Shown here: piece after piece, positions 1-6,758 of the stretch | How the letters are laid out: every line of letters starts with the position of its first letter | Numbering within the stretch: position 1 is the stretch's first letter | Assembly: GCA_964575895.1 (NCBI GenBank) | Contig: CAZNTE010000043.1 | Coordinates: forward strand, 1 to 7,391 | Source: Gudongella sp964575895 | GTDB taxonomy: Bacteria; Bacillota; Clostridia; Tissierellales; Tissierellaceae | DNA length: 7,391 bases | Direction of reading: 5' to 3' | Made by a program: the position numbers and the translations under genes | Notes under the pieces: model-generated | Databases searched by the model: none | Seen by the model: the letters and a program-made list of their open reading frames with translations, nothing else | Told to the model about the DNA's origin: nothing

Positions 1-117
1 CACTATTTGCAATGTGTTTCAGGGTTTTATTTTGTTTCAACTGTCAAACTTGGGAATATAAATCCTACTAAATTGCAAGTATTTTTTCAGTTTGGAGCTT
101 TATAAATATGGGGGATG

Positions 118-146
118 TTGACAAATCTAAAAAAAGTTGATAATAT
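118..146 (+). promoter_or_regulatory. Sigma-A promoter of the copA-copZ-csoR operon
   Basis: A perfect -35 box TTGACA lies at 118-123. Seventeen bases later is TAATAT (141-146), a 4-of-6 match to the -10 consensus. An overlapping alternative is GATAAT (139-144), a better match but with a short 15-bp spacer. Either would start transcription around 150, inside the GC-rich dyad that I read as the CsoR operator. The -10 assignment is therefore uncertain, while the -35 is clear. Confidence 0.72.
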
Positions 147-179
147 ATAACCACAGGCCCCGGGGGTAGGGGGTAGTAT
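146..179 (+). promoter_or_regulatory. Candidate CsoR operator (copper-responsive)
   Basis: A GC-rich block stands out in AT-rich surroundings just after the promoter. It is centred on CCCCGGGG (158-165), with matching outer bases: TA at 148-149 with TA at 174-175, CC at 151-152 with GG at 171-172, and C154 with G169. The resulting dyad is about 28 bp (148-175). CsoR operators in other bacteria are pseudo-palindromes of similar length with C-runs facing G-runs and TA at the ends, and csoR is the last gene of this operon. The site would overlap the transcription start, so binding would block RNA polymerase. The dyad is imperfect, so its exact limits are inferred. Confidence 0.62.
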
Positions 180-197
180 AAATGAAAGGATGATATT

Positions 198-2567
198 ATG
201 GCTTCAGAAAAGATAACCCTTAATATAGAAGGAATGACTTGTGCAGCTTGTTCTGCTAGAATTGAAAAATCTTTAGGCAAGTTAGATGGTGTTCAGGAAG
301 TAAATGTAAACCTTCTAGCTAACAAAGCTACAATAGTAATAGATAGTGAAAAATTAACTAAAAAAAATCTTGTGGACACTATTCATAAAACCGGTTATGA
401 AGTCCCCTTGGAGAGAAGAACAATACTTGTTCAAGGGATGACATGTGCAGCCTGTTCTGCTAGAGTTGAAAAAGCTCTTAATAAAATAGAGGGAGTAGAA
501 AAGGCACATGTTAACTTATCTAATAATAAAGCAACTGTTGAATTTTCAACCGGCCTAATAGAGGATAGTCAATTAATTGCAGTAATAGAAAAGACAGGAT
601 ATGGAGCCGAAATAGAAAAAGAAGCAAATCTTGATCGGGAGAAGGAACTTAGAGAAAAAGAAATAAAGTCTCTAAAATATTCTTTTATAGTTTCATTGAT
701 TTTAACAATACCTCTGTTTTCAGCTATGTTTTTCCATATGGCTGGTCAAATGAATATTTTAACCAATGGATATTTTCAGTGGGCATTGGCAACTCCAGTA
801 CAGTTTATAATTGGATATAGGTTCTACAAGGGAGCATATAATGCCCTAAGGGGTGGTGGAGCTAATATGGATGTATTAGTATCCCTTGGGACCAGTGCTG
901 CATACTTCTTTAGTATCTATAATCTGTTTAATCATGTTCATGAATATTACTTTGAAGCATCTGCAGTAATTATAACTCTGATCGTACTTGGCAAGCTATT
1001 TGAAGCCATTGCAAAGGGTAAAACCTCTGAAGCAATTAAGAAACTAATGGGTCTACAGCCAAAAACAGCCACCGTCATTAGAGATGGAGTTGAAATGGAC
1101 TTGGCAATTGAAGATCTTGTAATAGGGGATATTATTGTTGTAAAACCTGGGGAGAGAGTACCAGTAGACGGAGTAATGGTGGATGGAAGCTCATCCCTGG
1201 ATGAATCAATGATAACTGGTGAGAGTATACCTGTTGATAAGAAGGTAGGCGATAATGTAATAGGGGCAACGATTAATAAGTATGGTGCTTTTAAATTTGA
1301 AGCTACAAAGATAGGCAAAGATACCGTTCTTTCCCAGATAATAAAACTTGTGGAAGATGCCCAAGGATCAAAAGCTCCAGTTCAAAGATTGGCAGATAAG
1401 ATATCTGGAATCTTTGTACCAATTGTATTGGTTATAGCCCTTTTAACCATAGGTGCTTTTGCACTTCTGGGGGATGTTAATTCTGGGTTAATTAACGCTG
1501 TGGCAGTTTTAGTAATTGCTTGTCCATGTGCATTAGGTCTTGCAACACCTACTGCCATAATGGTTGGAACAGGTAAAGGTGCTGAAAATGGTATATTAAT
1601 AAAGTCTGGAGAACACCTAGAGAAGACCCATAAAATGGATACAATAATCTTTGATAAAACTGGTACAATCACTAAAGGAGAACCTGATGTAACAGATATT
1701 GTGCTCCTAAGCGAACTGGATGAAGATGAAGTTCTAAGAATAGCAGCATCTGTGGAAAAAACATCTGAACATCCACTAGGACAGGCAATTGTTAAAAAAG
1801 CTCAAAATAAACTAATAAAGTTGAGCGAAGCAAATAGTTTTTCAGCCATTCCTGGAAAGGGACTAATCTCAGATTTTGAGGGGATGAAGGTATTAATTGG
1901 AAATCGAAAACTTATGAGTGAAAATTCAATAGATATATCAATAGGAGAAGAAAAAGTCAATGAGCTAGAAGATGAAGGAAAGACAGCAATGATGGTAGCA
2001 ATAGACAATAAACTAGAGGCCATTATCGCCGTAGCTGATCAAATCAAGGAAACGTCTCAAAAGGCTATAGAAAAATTAGAATCAATGGGTCTTGAAGTAT
2101 ATATGATAACTGGTGACAATCAAAGAACTGCTAATGCAATTGCAAAACAGGTGGGTATAAAAAATGTACTAGCTGATGTATTGCCAGAGAATAAGGCATC
2201 GAAGGTGGAAGAACTAAAAGCTGAAGGGAAAAATGTTGGAATGGTTGGAGATGGAATTAATGATGCTCCTGCTCTAGCTGCAGCTAATGTTGGTTTTGCA
2301 ATAGGTACAGGTACTGATGTAGCCATGGAAGCAGCTGATATAACCCTAATGCGAGGAGATTTAAATGGAGTTGTAACTGCTATAAGACTGAGCCATAAGA
2401 CAATGAAAACAATAAAGCAAAACTTGTTCTGGGCTTTCTTTTACAATACTGTGGGAATACCTGTAGCTGCATTAGGTTTTTTAAACCCAATGATAGCCGG
2501 AGCAGCTATGGCTTTTAGTTCAGTTTCAGTTGTATCAAATTCATTAAGATTGAAAAAATTTGAATAA
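198..2567 (+). CDS. copA: Copper-exporting P-type ATPase CopA
   Basis: This is a full-length 789-residue P1B-type ATPase that pumps Cu(I) out across the cytoplasmic membrane using ATP. Two N-terminal heavy-metal-associated domains carry GMTCAACS motifs, with Cys15/Cys18 and Cys83/Cys86 as Cu(I) ligands. Eight membrane helices are expected; the first starts near residue 162, helix 5 near 402. Helix 6 holds the transport motif Cys-Pro-Cys (442-444). Helices 7 and 8 hold Tyr749-Asn750 and Met771 with Ser774-Ser775, the signature set for Cu(I) rather than Zn or Cd pumps. The catalytic parts are the actuator TGES (340-343), phosphorylated Asp486 in DKTGT, His525 in SEHPLG of the nucleotide-binding domain, and GDGINDAP from 684. 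The start ATG has AAGGA (186-190) seven bases upstream. It is the first gene of an operon with copZ (start 13 bp after the stop) and csoR, behind a likely CsoR-controlled promoter. No motif is missing. Confidence 0.97.
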   Translation: MASEKITLNIEGMTCAACSARIEKSLGKLDGVQEVNVNLLANKATIVIDSEKLTKKNLVDTIHKTGYEVPLERRTILVQGMTCAACSARVEKALNKIEGVEKAHVNLSNNKATVEFSTGLIEDSQLIAVIEKTGYGAEIEKEANLDREKELREKEIKSLKYSFIVSLILTIPLFSAMFFHMAGQMNILTNGYFQWALATPVQFIIGYRFYKGAYNALRGGGANMDVLVSLGTSAAYFFSIYNLFNHVHEYYFEASAVIITLIVLGKLFEAIAKGKTSEAIKKLMGLQPKTATVIRDGVEMDLAIEDLVIGDIIVVKPGERVPVDGVMVDGSSSLDESMITGESIPVDKKVGDNVIGATINKYGAFKFEATKIGKDTVLSQIIKLVEDAQGSKAPVQRLADKISGIFVPIVLVIALLTIGAFALLGDVNSGLINAVAVLVIACPCALGLATPTAIMVGTGKGAENGILIKSGEHLEKTHKMDTIIFDKTGTITKGEPDVTDIVLLSELDEDEVLRIAASVEKTSEHPLGQAIVKKAQNKLIKLSEANSFSAIPGKGLISDFEGMKVLIGNRKLMSENSIDISIGEEKVNELEDEGKTAMMVAIDNKLEAIIAVADQIKETSQKAIEKLESMGLEVYMITGDNQRTANAIAKQVGIKNVLADVLPENKASKVEELKAEGKNVGMVGDGINDAPALAAANVGFAIGTGTDVAMEAADITLMRGDLNGVVTAIRLSHKTMKTIKQNLFWAFFYNTVGIPVAALGFLNPMIAGAAMAFSSVSVVSNSLRLKKFE

Positions 2568-2580
2568 AGGAGAGAGTATA

Positions 2581-2787
2581 ATGGAAAAAACATTACATGT
2601 AGTAGGTATGAGTTGCGGTCATTGTGAAATGGCAGTAAAGAAAGCATTAAGTTCAGTAGAAGGTGTTTCGCAAGTACTAGTAGACCTAAAAACAGGAAAA
2701 GTAAGTGTGGCTGGGGAAAACTTAAATGATAATATTTTAAAGGAAGTAGTAGATGATGCAGGCTATGATGTAGTAACCATAGAATAG
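2581..2787 (+). CDS. copZ: Copper chaperone CopZ
   Basis: This small cytoplasmic protein of 68 residues is a single heavy-metal-associated domain. It binds Cu(I) through the two cysteines of GMSCGHC (residues 9-15; Cys12 and Cys15). His14 between them is typical of CopZ, whereas both CopA domains have Ala there. Family members pass Cu(I) to the N-terminal domains of CopA and to CsoR. I chose the ATG at 2581 because AAAGGAG (2566-2572) sits eight bases upstream. An in-frame TTG at 2560 would add seven residues, overlap the end of copA and lie before that ribosome binding site, so it is unlikely. The gene lies between copA and csoR in one transcription unit, and copper induction is inferred from the shared promoter. 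Confidence 0.95.
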   Translation: MEKTLHVVGMSCGHCEMAVKKALSSVEGVSQVLVDLKTGKVSVAGENLNDNILKEVVDDAGYDVVTIE

Positions 2788-2797
2788 AGGTGGATAA

Positions 2798-3067
2798 ATG
2801 AACCAGGGGAAAGAGACGGCTTTAAGTAAATTAAAAACAGTAAGAGGCCAAGTGGATGGAATAATCAGAATGATAGAAGACGACAGATACTGTGTCGATA
2901 TCTCAACTCAGATCCTTTCCATAATTGGATTACTGAAGAAGGCGAATATTGATGTACTAAATGGACATATTAGAACCTGTGTAGCAGATGCCATTCTTCA
3001 AGGAGAAGATCAAGGGGATGCAAAGATTGAAGAGATTATTAACATAATAGATAAGTATATTAAATAG
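2798..3067 (+). CDS. csoR: Copper-sensing transcriptional repressor CsoR
   Basis: An 89-residue all-helical DNA-binding protein of the CsoR/RcnR (DUF156) family. Members bind operator DNA without metal and let go when Cu(I) binds. The Cu(I) ligands of the family are present as Cys32, His57 and Cys61, and the second-shell Tyr31 precedes Cys32. Glu79 (or Glu78) aligns with the conserved second-shell Glu after a one-residue insertion. The N-terminal stretch with KLKTVRGQVDGI is the typical first helix. This set fits copper sensing rather than the nickel (RcnR) or persulfide (CstR) branches. The ribosome binding site GAGGTG (2787-2792) overlaps the last base of the copZ stop codon. The gene is last in the operon and a strong terminator follows four bases after its stop. 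It probably represses its own operon through the dyad at 148-175. Confidence 0.94.
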   Translation: MNQGKETALSKLKTVRGQVDGIIRMIEDDRYCVDISTQILSIIGLLKKANIDVLNGHIRTCVADAILQGEDQGDAKIEEIINIIDKYIK

Positions 3068-3070
3068 TTG

Positions 3071-3109
3071 AAAGTATAACTTCCCAAGGAGGAAGTTATA
3101 CTTTTTTTT
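3071..3109 (+). terminator. Rho-independent terminator of the copper operon
   Basis: A perfect 14-bp stem (3071-3084 with 3091-3104) encloses a six-base loop, CAAGGA, and runs straight into eight T residues (3102-3109). It starts four bases after the csoR stop codon and separates the copper operon from the heat-shock promoter. Confidence 0.95.
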
Positions 3110-3127
3110 GCTTTGGGTAATAACATA

Positions 3128-3156
3128 TTGAAAATTGTAGAAAAATTTAATATAAT
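3128..3156 (+). promoter_or_regulatory. Sigma-A promoter of the J-protein/clpB operon
   Basis: TTGAAA (3128-3133, five of six consensus bases) is followed by an ideal 17-bp spacer and a perfect TATAAT (3151-3156). Transcription should start near 3163, right beside the CtsR box. A housekeeping promoter this strong would need a repressor to be heat-inducible, which fits the adjacent operator. Confidence 0.88.
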
Positions 3157-3164
3157 TAAATAAA

Positions 3165-3181
3165 GGTCAGAGAAGGTCAAA
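3165..3181 (+). promoter_or_regulatory. CtsR operator (class III heat-shock box)
   Basis: The sequence GGTCAGAGAAGGTCAAA is a tandem heptad repeat, GGTCAGA and GGTCAAA, separated by GAA. The established CtsR consensus is RGTCAAA-NAN-RGTCAAA. This site differs only at the sixth base of the first heptad (G for A). It starts nine bases after the -10 box, so it covers the probable transcription start, and it ends 17 bp before the start codon. CtsR represses clp genes in Gram-positive bacteria, and clpB is in this operon. The ctsR gene itself is not in the window. Confidence 0.88.
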
Positions 3182-3198
3182 ATATTGGAGATGAGATT

Positions 3199-4128
3199 AT
3201 GGAATATAAAGATTATTATAAAATACTGGGAGTTGAAAAATCTGCCAGTCAAGATGAAATAAAAAAAGTATATAGAAAACTAGCAAAGAAGTATCATCCC
3301 GATTTAAATCCAGGAGATAATGCTGCCCAGGAAAAGTTTAAAGAGGTAAGCGAAGCCTATGAGGTCTTAAGTGATGAAACCAAGAGAAAACAATATGATC
3401 AATTTGGCCAATACGGATTCTCAAATGGTCAACAGTTTGACCCTTCTCAATTTGGAAATTTTGGCGGTGGGAATTATTCATACTCTTCAAATGGAGCAGG
3501 TGATTTCAGTGATTTCTTTAATTTGATTTTTGGATCATCAAGAGGGGGAGGATTTGACATAAATGATTTATTTAGTGGAGCAAGAGGAGGTAGAAGACAA
3601 GCTAAACCTCAAAGGCAATCATATGAAACTAACTTAGTTGTAGCTATGAAGGAAGGTTTCGAAGGATCCAACAAGGAAGTTTCATTAAATATTGGGGGTT
3701 CCATAAAGAATATTACAGTTAAGATTCCCAAAGGAATAACTCCTGGAAAGAAGATAAAGGTTAAAGGAGATAAGTGGGGTATTGATGGAGACATTCTCTT
3801 TAAGATAGATTTTCATAGCGAAGAGGGCTTAAGCTTAGAGGGTCTTGATATAACACAAAGAGTTGAAATTTTACCATGGGAAGCAGCTTTAGGTGAAAAG
3901 ATAATAATATCAACCTTAAGGGGTAGGATTAAAGTTGATATACCAAAAGGGACTAGTGGTAATAAGAGGATGAGATTAGTAAAAAAAGGATATGAAGATC
4001 TTAAGGGAAATAGCGGAGATTTGTATTTAGATATTCACATAGTCAATCCCCCCAGTTTAAGTATTGAAGAACTTAAATTATATGAAAAATTAAAAGAACT
4101 AAATGATTATAATCCAAGAAAGGGATAG
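3199..4128 (+). CDS. Class B J-domain co-chaperone (DnaJ/CbpA-like, no zinc finger)
   Basis: A 309-residue Hsp40. Residues 1-67 form a J domain with the essential His-Pro-Asp at 33-35, which stimulates the ATPase of DnaK. A Gly/Phe-rich linker follows (about 68-135, with several GF, GN and GG runs). Two beta-sandwich substrate-binding domains then run from about 142 to 215 and from 216 to 285, ending with DLYLDIHI (274-281), and the short C-terminal helical tail would serve for dimerisation. The four CxxCxGxG zinc motifs of classical DnaJ are absent; there is no cysteine at all. That makes this a class B protein like CbpA, and the length fits that class. The ribosome binding site GGAG (3187-3190) lies eight bases before the ATG. 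The gene is first in an operon with clpB, 14 bp away, behind a CtsR box, so it is probably a heat-induced partner that loads aggregates onto DnaK for ClpB. No dnaK or grpE lies nearby. Confidence 0.93.
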   Translation: MEYKDYYKILGVEKSASQDEIKKVYRKLAKKYHPDLNPGDNAAQEKFKEVSEAYEVLSDETKRKQYDQFGQYGFSNGQQFDPSQFGNFGGGNYSYSSNGAGDFSDFFNLIFGSSRGGGFDINDLFSGARGGRRQAKPQRQSYETNLVVAMKEGFEGSNKEVSLNIGGSIKNITVKIPKGITPGKKIKVKGDKWGIDGDILFKIDFHSEEGLSLEGLDITQRVEILPWEAALGEKIIISTLRGRIKVDIPKGTSGNKRMRLVKKGYEDLKGNSGDLYLDIHIVNPPSLSIEELKLYEKLKELNDYNPRKG

Positions 4129-4142
4129 AGGAGGAGTAAAAA

Positions 4143-6722
4143 ATGGATTATAGTAAATTTACTCAAAAGAGCATGGAGGCAATACAGGAATCTCAAAATA
4201 TTGCAACTGAAATGGGAAATCCTGAGTTGACGGATATTCACCTACTATATGGTTTGACACTCAATAAGGAGGGACTTATTTCAAGAGTTTTATCTCTCAT
4301 GGAAGTACAAGTGGAGAACTTTAAATCTTCCATTAATAGGTCCATAGAGAAACTACCAAAACAATCAGGTGGAAGCATTTATGCTGGTAGAAATTATTCC
4401 AAAATTATTCAAGAATCTGAGATCGAGGCAAAGAATTTTAAAGATGAATACATTGGAGTTGAACACTTATTTCTAAGTTTAATAACAAACAAAGGATCTA
4501 CAGCGACAAAAGATATACTAAAGGATTTTAATATTACTAGAGATAATTTTCTCCAAGCCCTAATGAAGGTCAGAGGAAGTCAAACTATTACTTCTGATAA
4601 TCCTGAGGAAACTTACGAAGCCTTAAATAGATTTGGCAGAGATTTAGTTGAAGATGCTAGGAAGGGGAAAATTGATCCTGTTATAGGAAGAGATCCAGAA
4701 ATTAGAAATGTTATAAGAATCTTATCAAGAAGAACTAAGAACAATCCAGTGCTCATTGGAGATCCTGGTGTAGGGAAAACAGCCATTGTGGAGGGTTTAG
4801 CCCAAAGAATCGTCAATGGAGATGTGCCAGAAGGTTTAAAAGAGAAAACAATATTTGCATTGGATATGGGAGCCCTTATAGCTGGGGCAAAATATAGAGG
4901 TGAATTTGAAGAAAGGCTTAAAGCTGTACTTTCAGAGATACAGAAATCTGAGGGTAAGATACTATTATTTATAGATGAAATCCACAATATTGTTGGGGCT
5001 GGAAGAGCTGAAGGTTCCATGGATGCTGGTAATTTATTAAAACCCATGCTTGCAAGGGGTGAACTTCATACCATCGGTGCAACAACTTTGGATGAGTACA
5101 GAAAGTATATAGAAAAGGATGCTGCACTGGAGAGAAGATTTCAAAAAGTAATAGTGACTGAACCATCTGTGGAGGATACAATTTCCATATTAAGAGGATT
5201 AAAGGAAAAGTATGAAATACATCATGGAATTAGAATCTCTGATAATGCGGTAATCGCTGCAGCCACACTTTCAGACAGATATATATCAGATAGATTTCTA
5301 CCTGATAAAGCAATTGACCTAATGGATGAAGCTTCAGCAATGATTCGAACTGAGATAGATTCAATGCCAATAGAAATTGATGAGGTTAGGAGAAAAGTAC
5401 TTCAACTTGAAATTGAAAAGGCTGCACTTAGTAAGGAGAAGGATGATAACTCAAGAATAAGATTAGAAAAACTCAACGCTCAGTTACAAGAACTAAAAGA
5501 GACTTTGGATATCCTTAAAGCTCAATGGGAAGAAGAAAAGAAAGACATCCTATCTGAAAAAGAAATCAAAGAGAATATAGAAAAAGTTAAGAGGGAAATT
5601 GAAGATGCTGAGAGAAAGTACGATCTTGAAAAACTTTCGAAACTAAAGTATGGTACTTTAGTTGAACTAGAAAAGAGATTAGTTGAAGCTCAGACAAAGG
5701 ATAAGGACAAGGAAAGGATGCTTAAGGAAGAAGTAACTGAAGAAGAAATAGCTCAGGTTGTATCTAAGTGGACTGGTATCCCCCTAACCAAGTTGTTGGC
5801 AACTGAAAGAGATAAACTACTAAGTCTTGGTGATATCCTCCATAAGAGGGTTATAGGTCAAAATGAAGCAGTGGATTCTGTTGTTGATGCTGTTATTAGA
5901 GCAAGAGCTGGATTAAAGGACATTAATAAGCCTATTGGTAGTTTTATATTCTTAGGTCCAACTGGAGTAGGTAAAACAGAATTATCCAAGGCACTAACTC
6001 AGAGCCTATTTGATGATGAGAAGAATTTGATTAGAATAGATATGAGTGAGTATATGGAGAAACACTCAGTTTCAAGATTAGTAGGTGCTCCTCCAGGATA
6101 TGTAGGATATGATGAAGGAGGACAATTAACAGAAGCTGTGAGAAGAAAACCCTATAGTGTTGTATTGTTTGATGAAATTGAAAAAGCACATCCTGATGTT
6201 TTTAATATCTTGCTTCAAGTATTAGATGATGGAAGATTAACAGACAACCAAGGAAGGACTGTTGACTTTAAAAATACAGTGATTATAATGACCTCAAATA
6301 TTGGATCAGCTATGTTATTAGAAGGTTTGACAGAAGATGGGGAAATTGAAGAATCTACAAGAGTTCTGGTAATGAATGAGATGAAAAGAGTCTTTAAACC
6401 AGAGTTTTTAAATAGAATTGATGAAGTAGTAATGTTTAAACCTCTACAAAAAGATGAGATATTTATGATAATTGATCTACAGCTTGATGATATTGTAAGA
6501 AGGCTAAAAGACAGAAATATAAAAGTTAATGTTTCTGGTGCTGCTAAAGAATTAATTCTCTATAGATCTTATTCTCTTCAGTATGGAGCAAGGCCAGTTA
6601 AGAGATTCATTCAGAAAGAACTAGAAACTATTATTAGTAAATTAATTATTGAAGGTAGAGTTAAGGATGGAGATGAAATAAATATCATAGTGGAAAATGG
6701 CGATTTAAAAGCAAGTATATGA
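4143..6722 (+). CDS. clpB: ATP-dependent disaggregase ClpB
   Basis: An 859-residue Hsp100 chaperone, almost the same length as E. coli ClpB (857). In the family it forms hexamers that thread aggregated proteins through a central pore together with the DnaK system. The N-terminal domain (about 1-145) has two Clp repeats. The first AAA+ module has Walker A GDPGVGKT (206-213), pore-loop Tyr251 and Walker B Asp278-Glu279. The coiled-coil middle domain, which contacts DnaK and marks ClpB apart from ClpA and ClpX, spans about 405-530 and is rich in Lys and Glu. The second module has Walker A GPTGVGKT (605-612), pore-loop Tyr653 in GYVGYDEGG and Walker B Asp677-Glu678. The C-terminal small domain is complete. 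There is no IGF/IGL loop for ClpP binding that I can see, so it refolds rather than degrades. GGAGG (4130-4134) lies eight bases before the ATG. It is co-transcribed with the J-protein gene under probable CtsR control. Confidence 0.98.
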   Translation: MDYSKFTQKSMEAIQESQNIATEMGNPELTDIHLLYGLTLNKEGLISRVLSLMEVQVENFKSSINRSIEKLPKQSGGSIYAGRNYSKIIQESEIEAKNFKDEYIGVEHLFLSLITNKGSTATKDILKDFNITRDNFLQALMKVRGSQTITSDNPEETYEALNRFGRDLVEDARKGKIDPVIGRDPEIRNVIRILSRRTKNNPVLIGDPGVGKTAIVEGLAQRIVNGDVPEGLKEKTIFALDMGALIAGAKYRGEFEERLKAVLSEIQKSEGKILLFIDEIHNIVGAGRAEGSMDAGNLLKPMLARGELHTIGATTLDEYRKYIEKDAALERRFQKVIVTEPSVEDTISILRGLKEKYEIHHGIRISDNAVIAAATLSDRYISDRFLPDKAIDLMDEASAMIRTEIDSMPIEIDEVRRKVLQLEIEKAALSKEKDDNSRIRLEKLNAQLQELKETLDILKAQWEEEKKDILSEKEIKENIEKVKREIEDAERKYDLEKLSKLKYGTLVELEKRLVEAQTKDKDKERMLKEEVTEEEIAQVVSKWTGIPLTKLLATERDKLLSLGDILHKRVIGQNEAVDSVVDAVIRARAGLKDINKPIGSFIFLGPTGVGKTELSKALTQSLFDDEKNLIRIDMSEYMEKHSVSRLVGAPPGYVGYDEGGQLTEAVRRKPYSVVLFDEIEKAHPDVFNILLQVLDDGRLTDNQGRTVDFKNTVIIMTSNIGSAMLLEGLTEDGEIEESTRVLVMNEMKRVFKPEFLNRIDEVVMFKPLQKDEIFMIIDLQLDDIVRRLKDRNIKVNVSGAAKELILYRSYSLQYGARPVKRFIQKELETIISKLIIEGRVKDGDEINIIVENGDLKASI

Positions 6723-6724
6723 TA

Positions 6725-6756
6725 CAAGAAAGACACCTTAAGTGGTGTCTTTCTTG
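6725..6756. terminator. Bidirectional terminator between clpB and fra
   Basis: A perfect 13-bp stem (6725-6737 with 6744-6756) has a six-base loop. The core GACACC/GGTGTC is flanked by an A-rich arm and a TTTCTT arm on both strands, so either RNA has a GC core followed by a U-rich stretch. It fills almost all of the 36 bp between the clpB stop and the fra stop, which are convergent. The U-tracts are interrupted, so it is probably weaker than the csoR terminator. Confidence 0.82.
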
Positions 6757-6758
6757 CA

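Noticed and set aside
1..117. Possible promoter or gene remnant at the left edge (TTTCAA at 35-40 with TATAAA at 57-62; TTGACA on the minus strand at 47-42)
   Set aside because: The plus-strand pair is weak and is not needed given the better promoter at 118; the minus-strand box has no -10 partner at a usable distance. No reading frame or RNA structure was convincing.
156..176. Riboswitch or attenuator in the copA leader
   Set aside because: The leader before copA is under 50 bases and the G-run dyad fits a protein-binding site; there is no terminator with a T-run.
947..1318. Minus-strand open frame of 123 codons inside copA
   Set aside because: Antisense to the conserved actuator region of copA, with Ser/Pro/Ile-rich content typical of a shadow frame.
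2560..2580. Upstream TTG start for copZ, adding seven residues and overlapping copA
   Set aside because: The strong ribosome binding site at 2566-2572 lies after this TTG and is well spaced for the ATG at 2581; the extra residues are not part of the metal-binding fold.
3010..3252. Minus-strand open frame of 80 codons across the csoR end and the heat-shock promoter
   Set aside because: It reads through the csoR terminator, promoter and CtsR box, has no recognisable product and gives a low-complexity Ile/Phe/Ser-rich peptide.
4561..4575. Internal start in clpB giving a short form without the N-domain (Met near residue 141)
   Set aside because: Such a short form is known in E. coli, but no ribosome binding site precedes this ATG.
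4613..5047. Minus-strand open frame of 144 codons inside clpB
   Set aside because: It is antisense to the highly conserved first AAA+ module and its length is explained by the codon bias of clpB; no recognisable protein.
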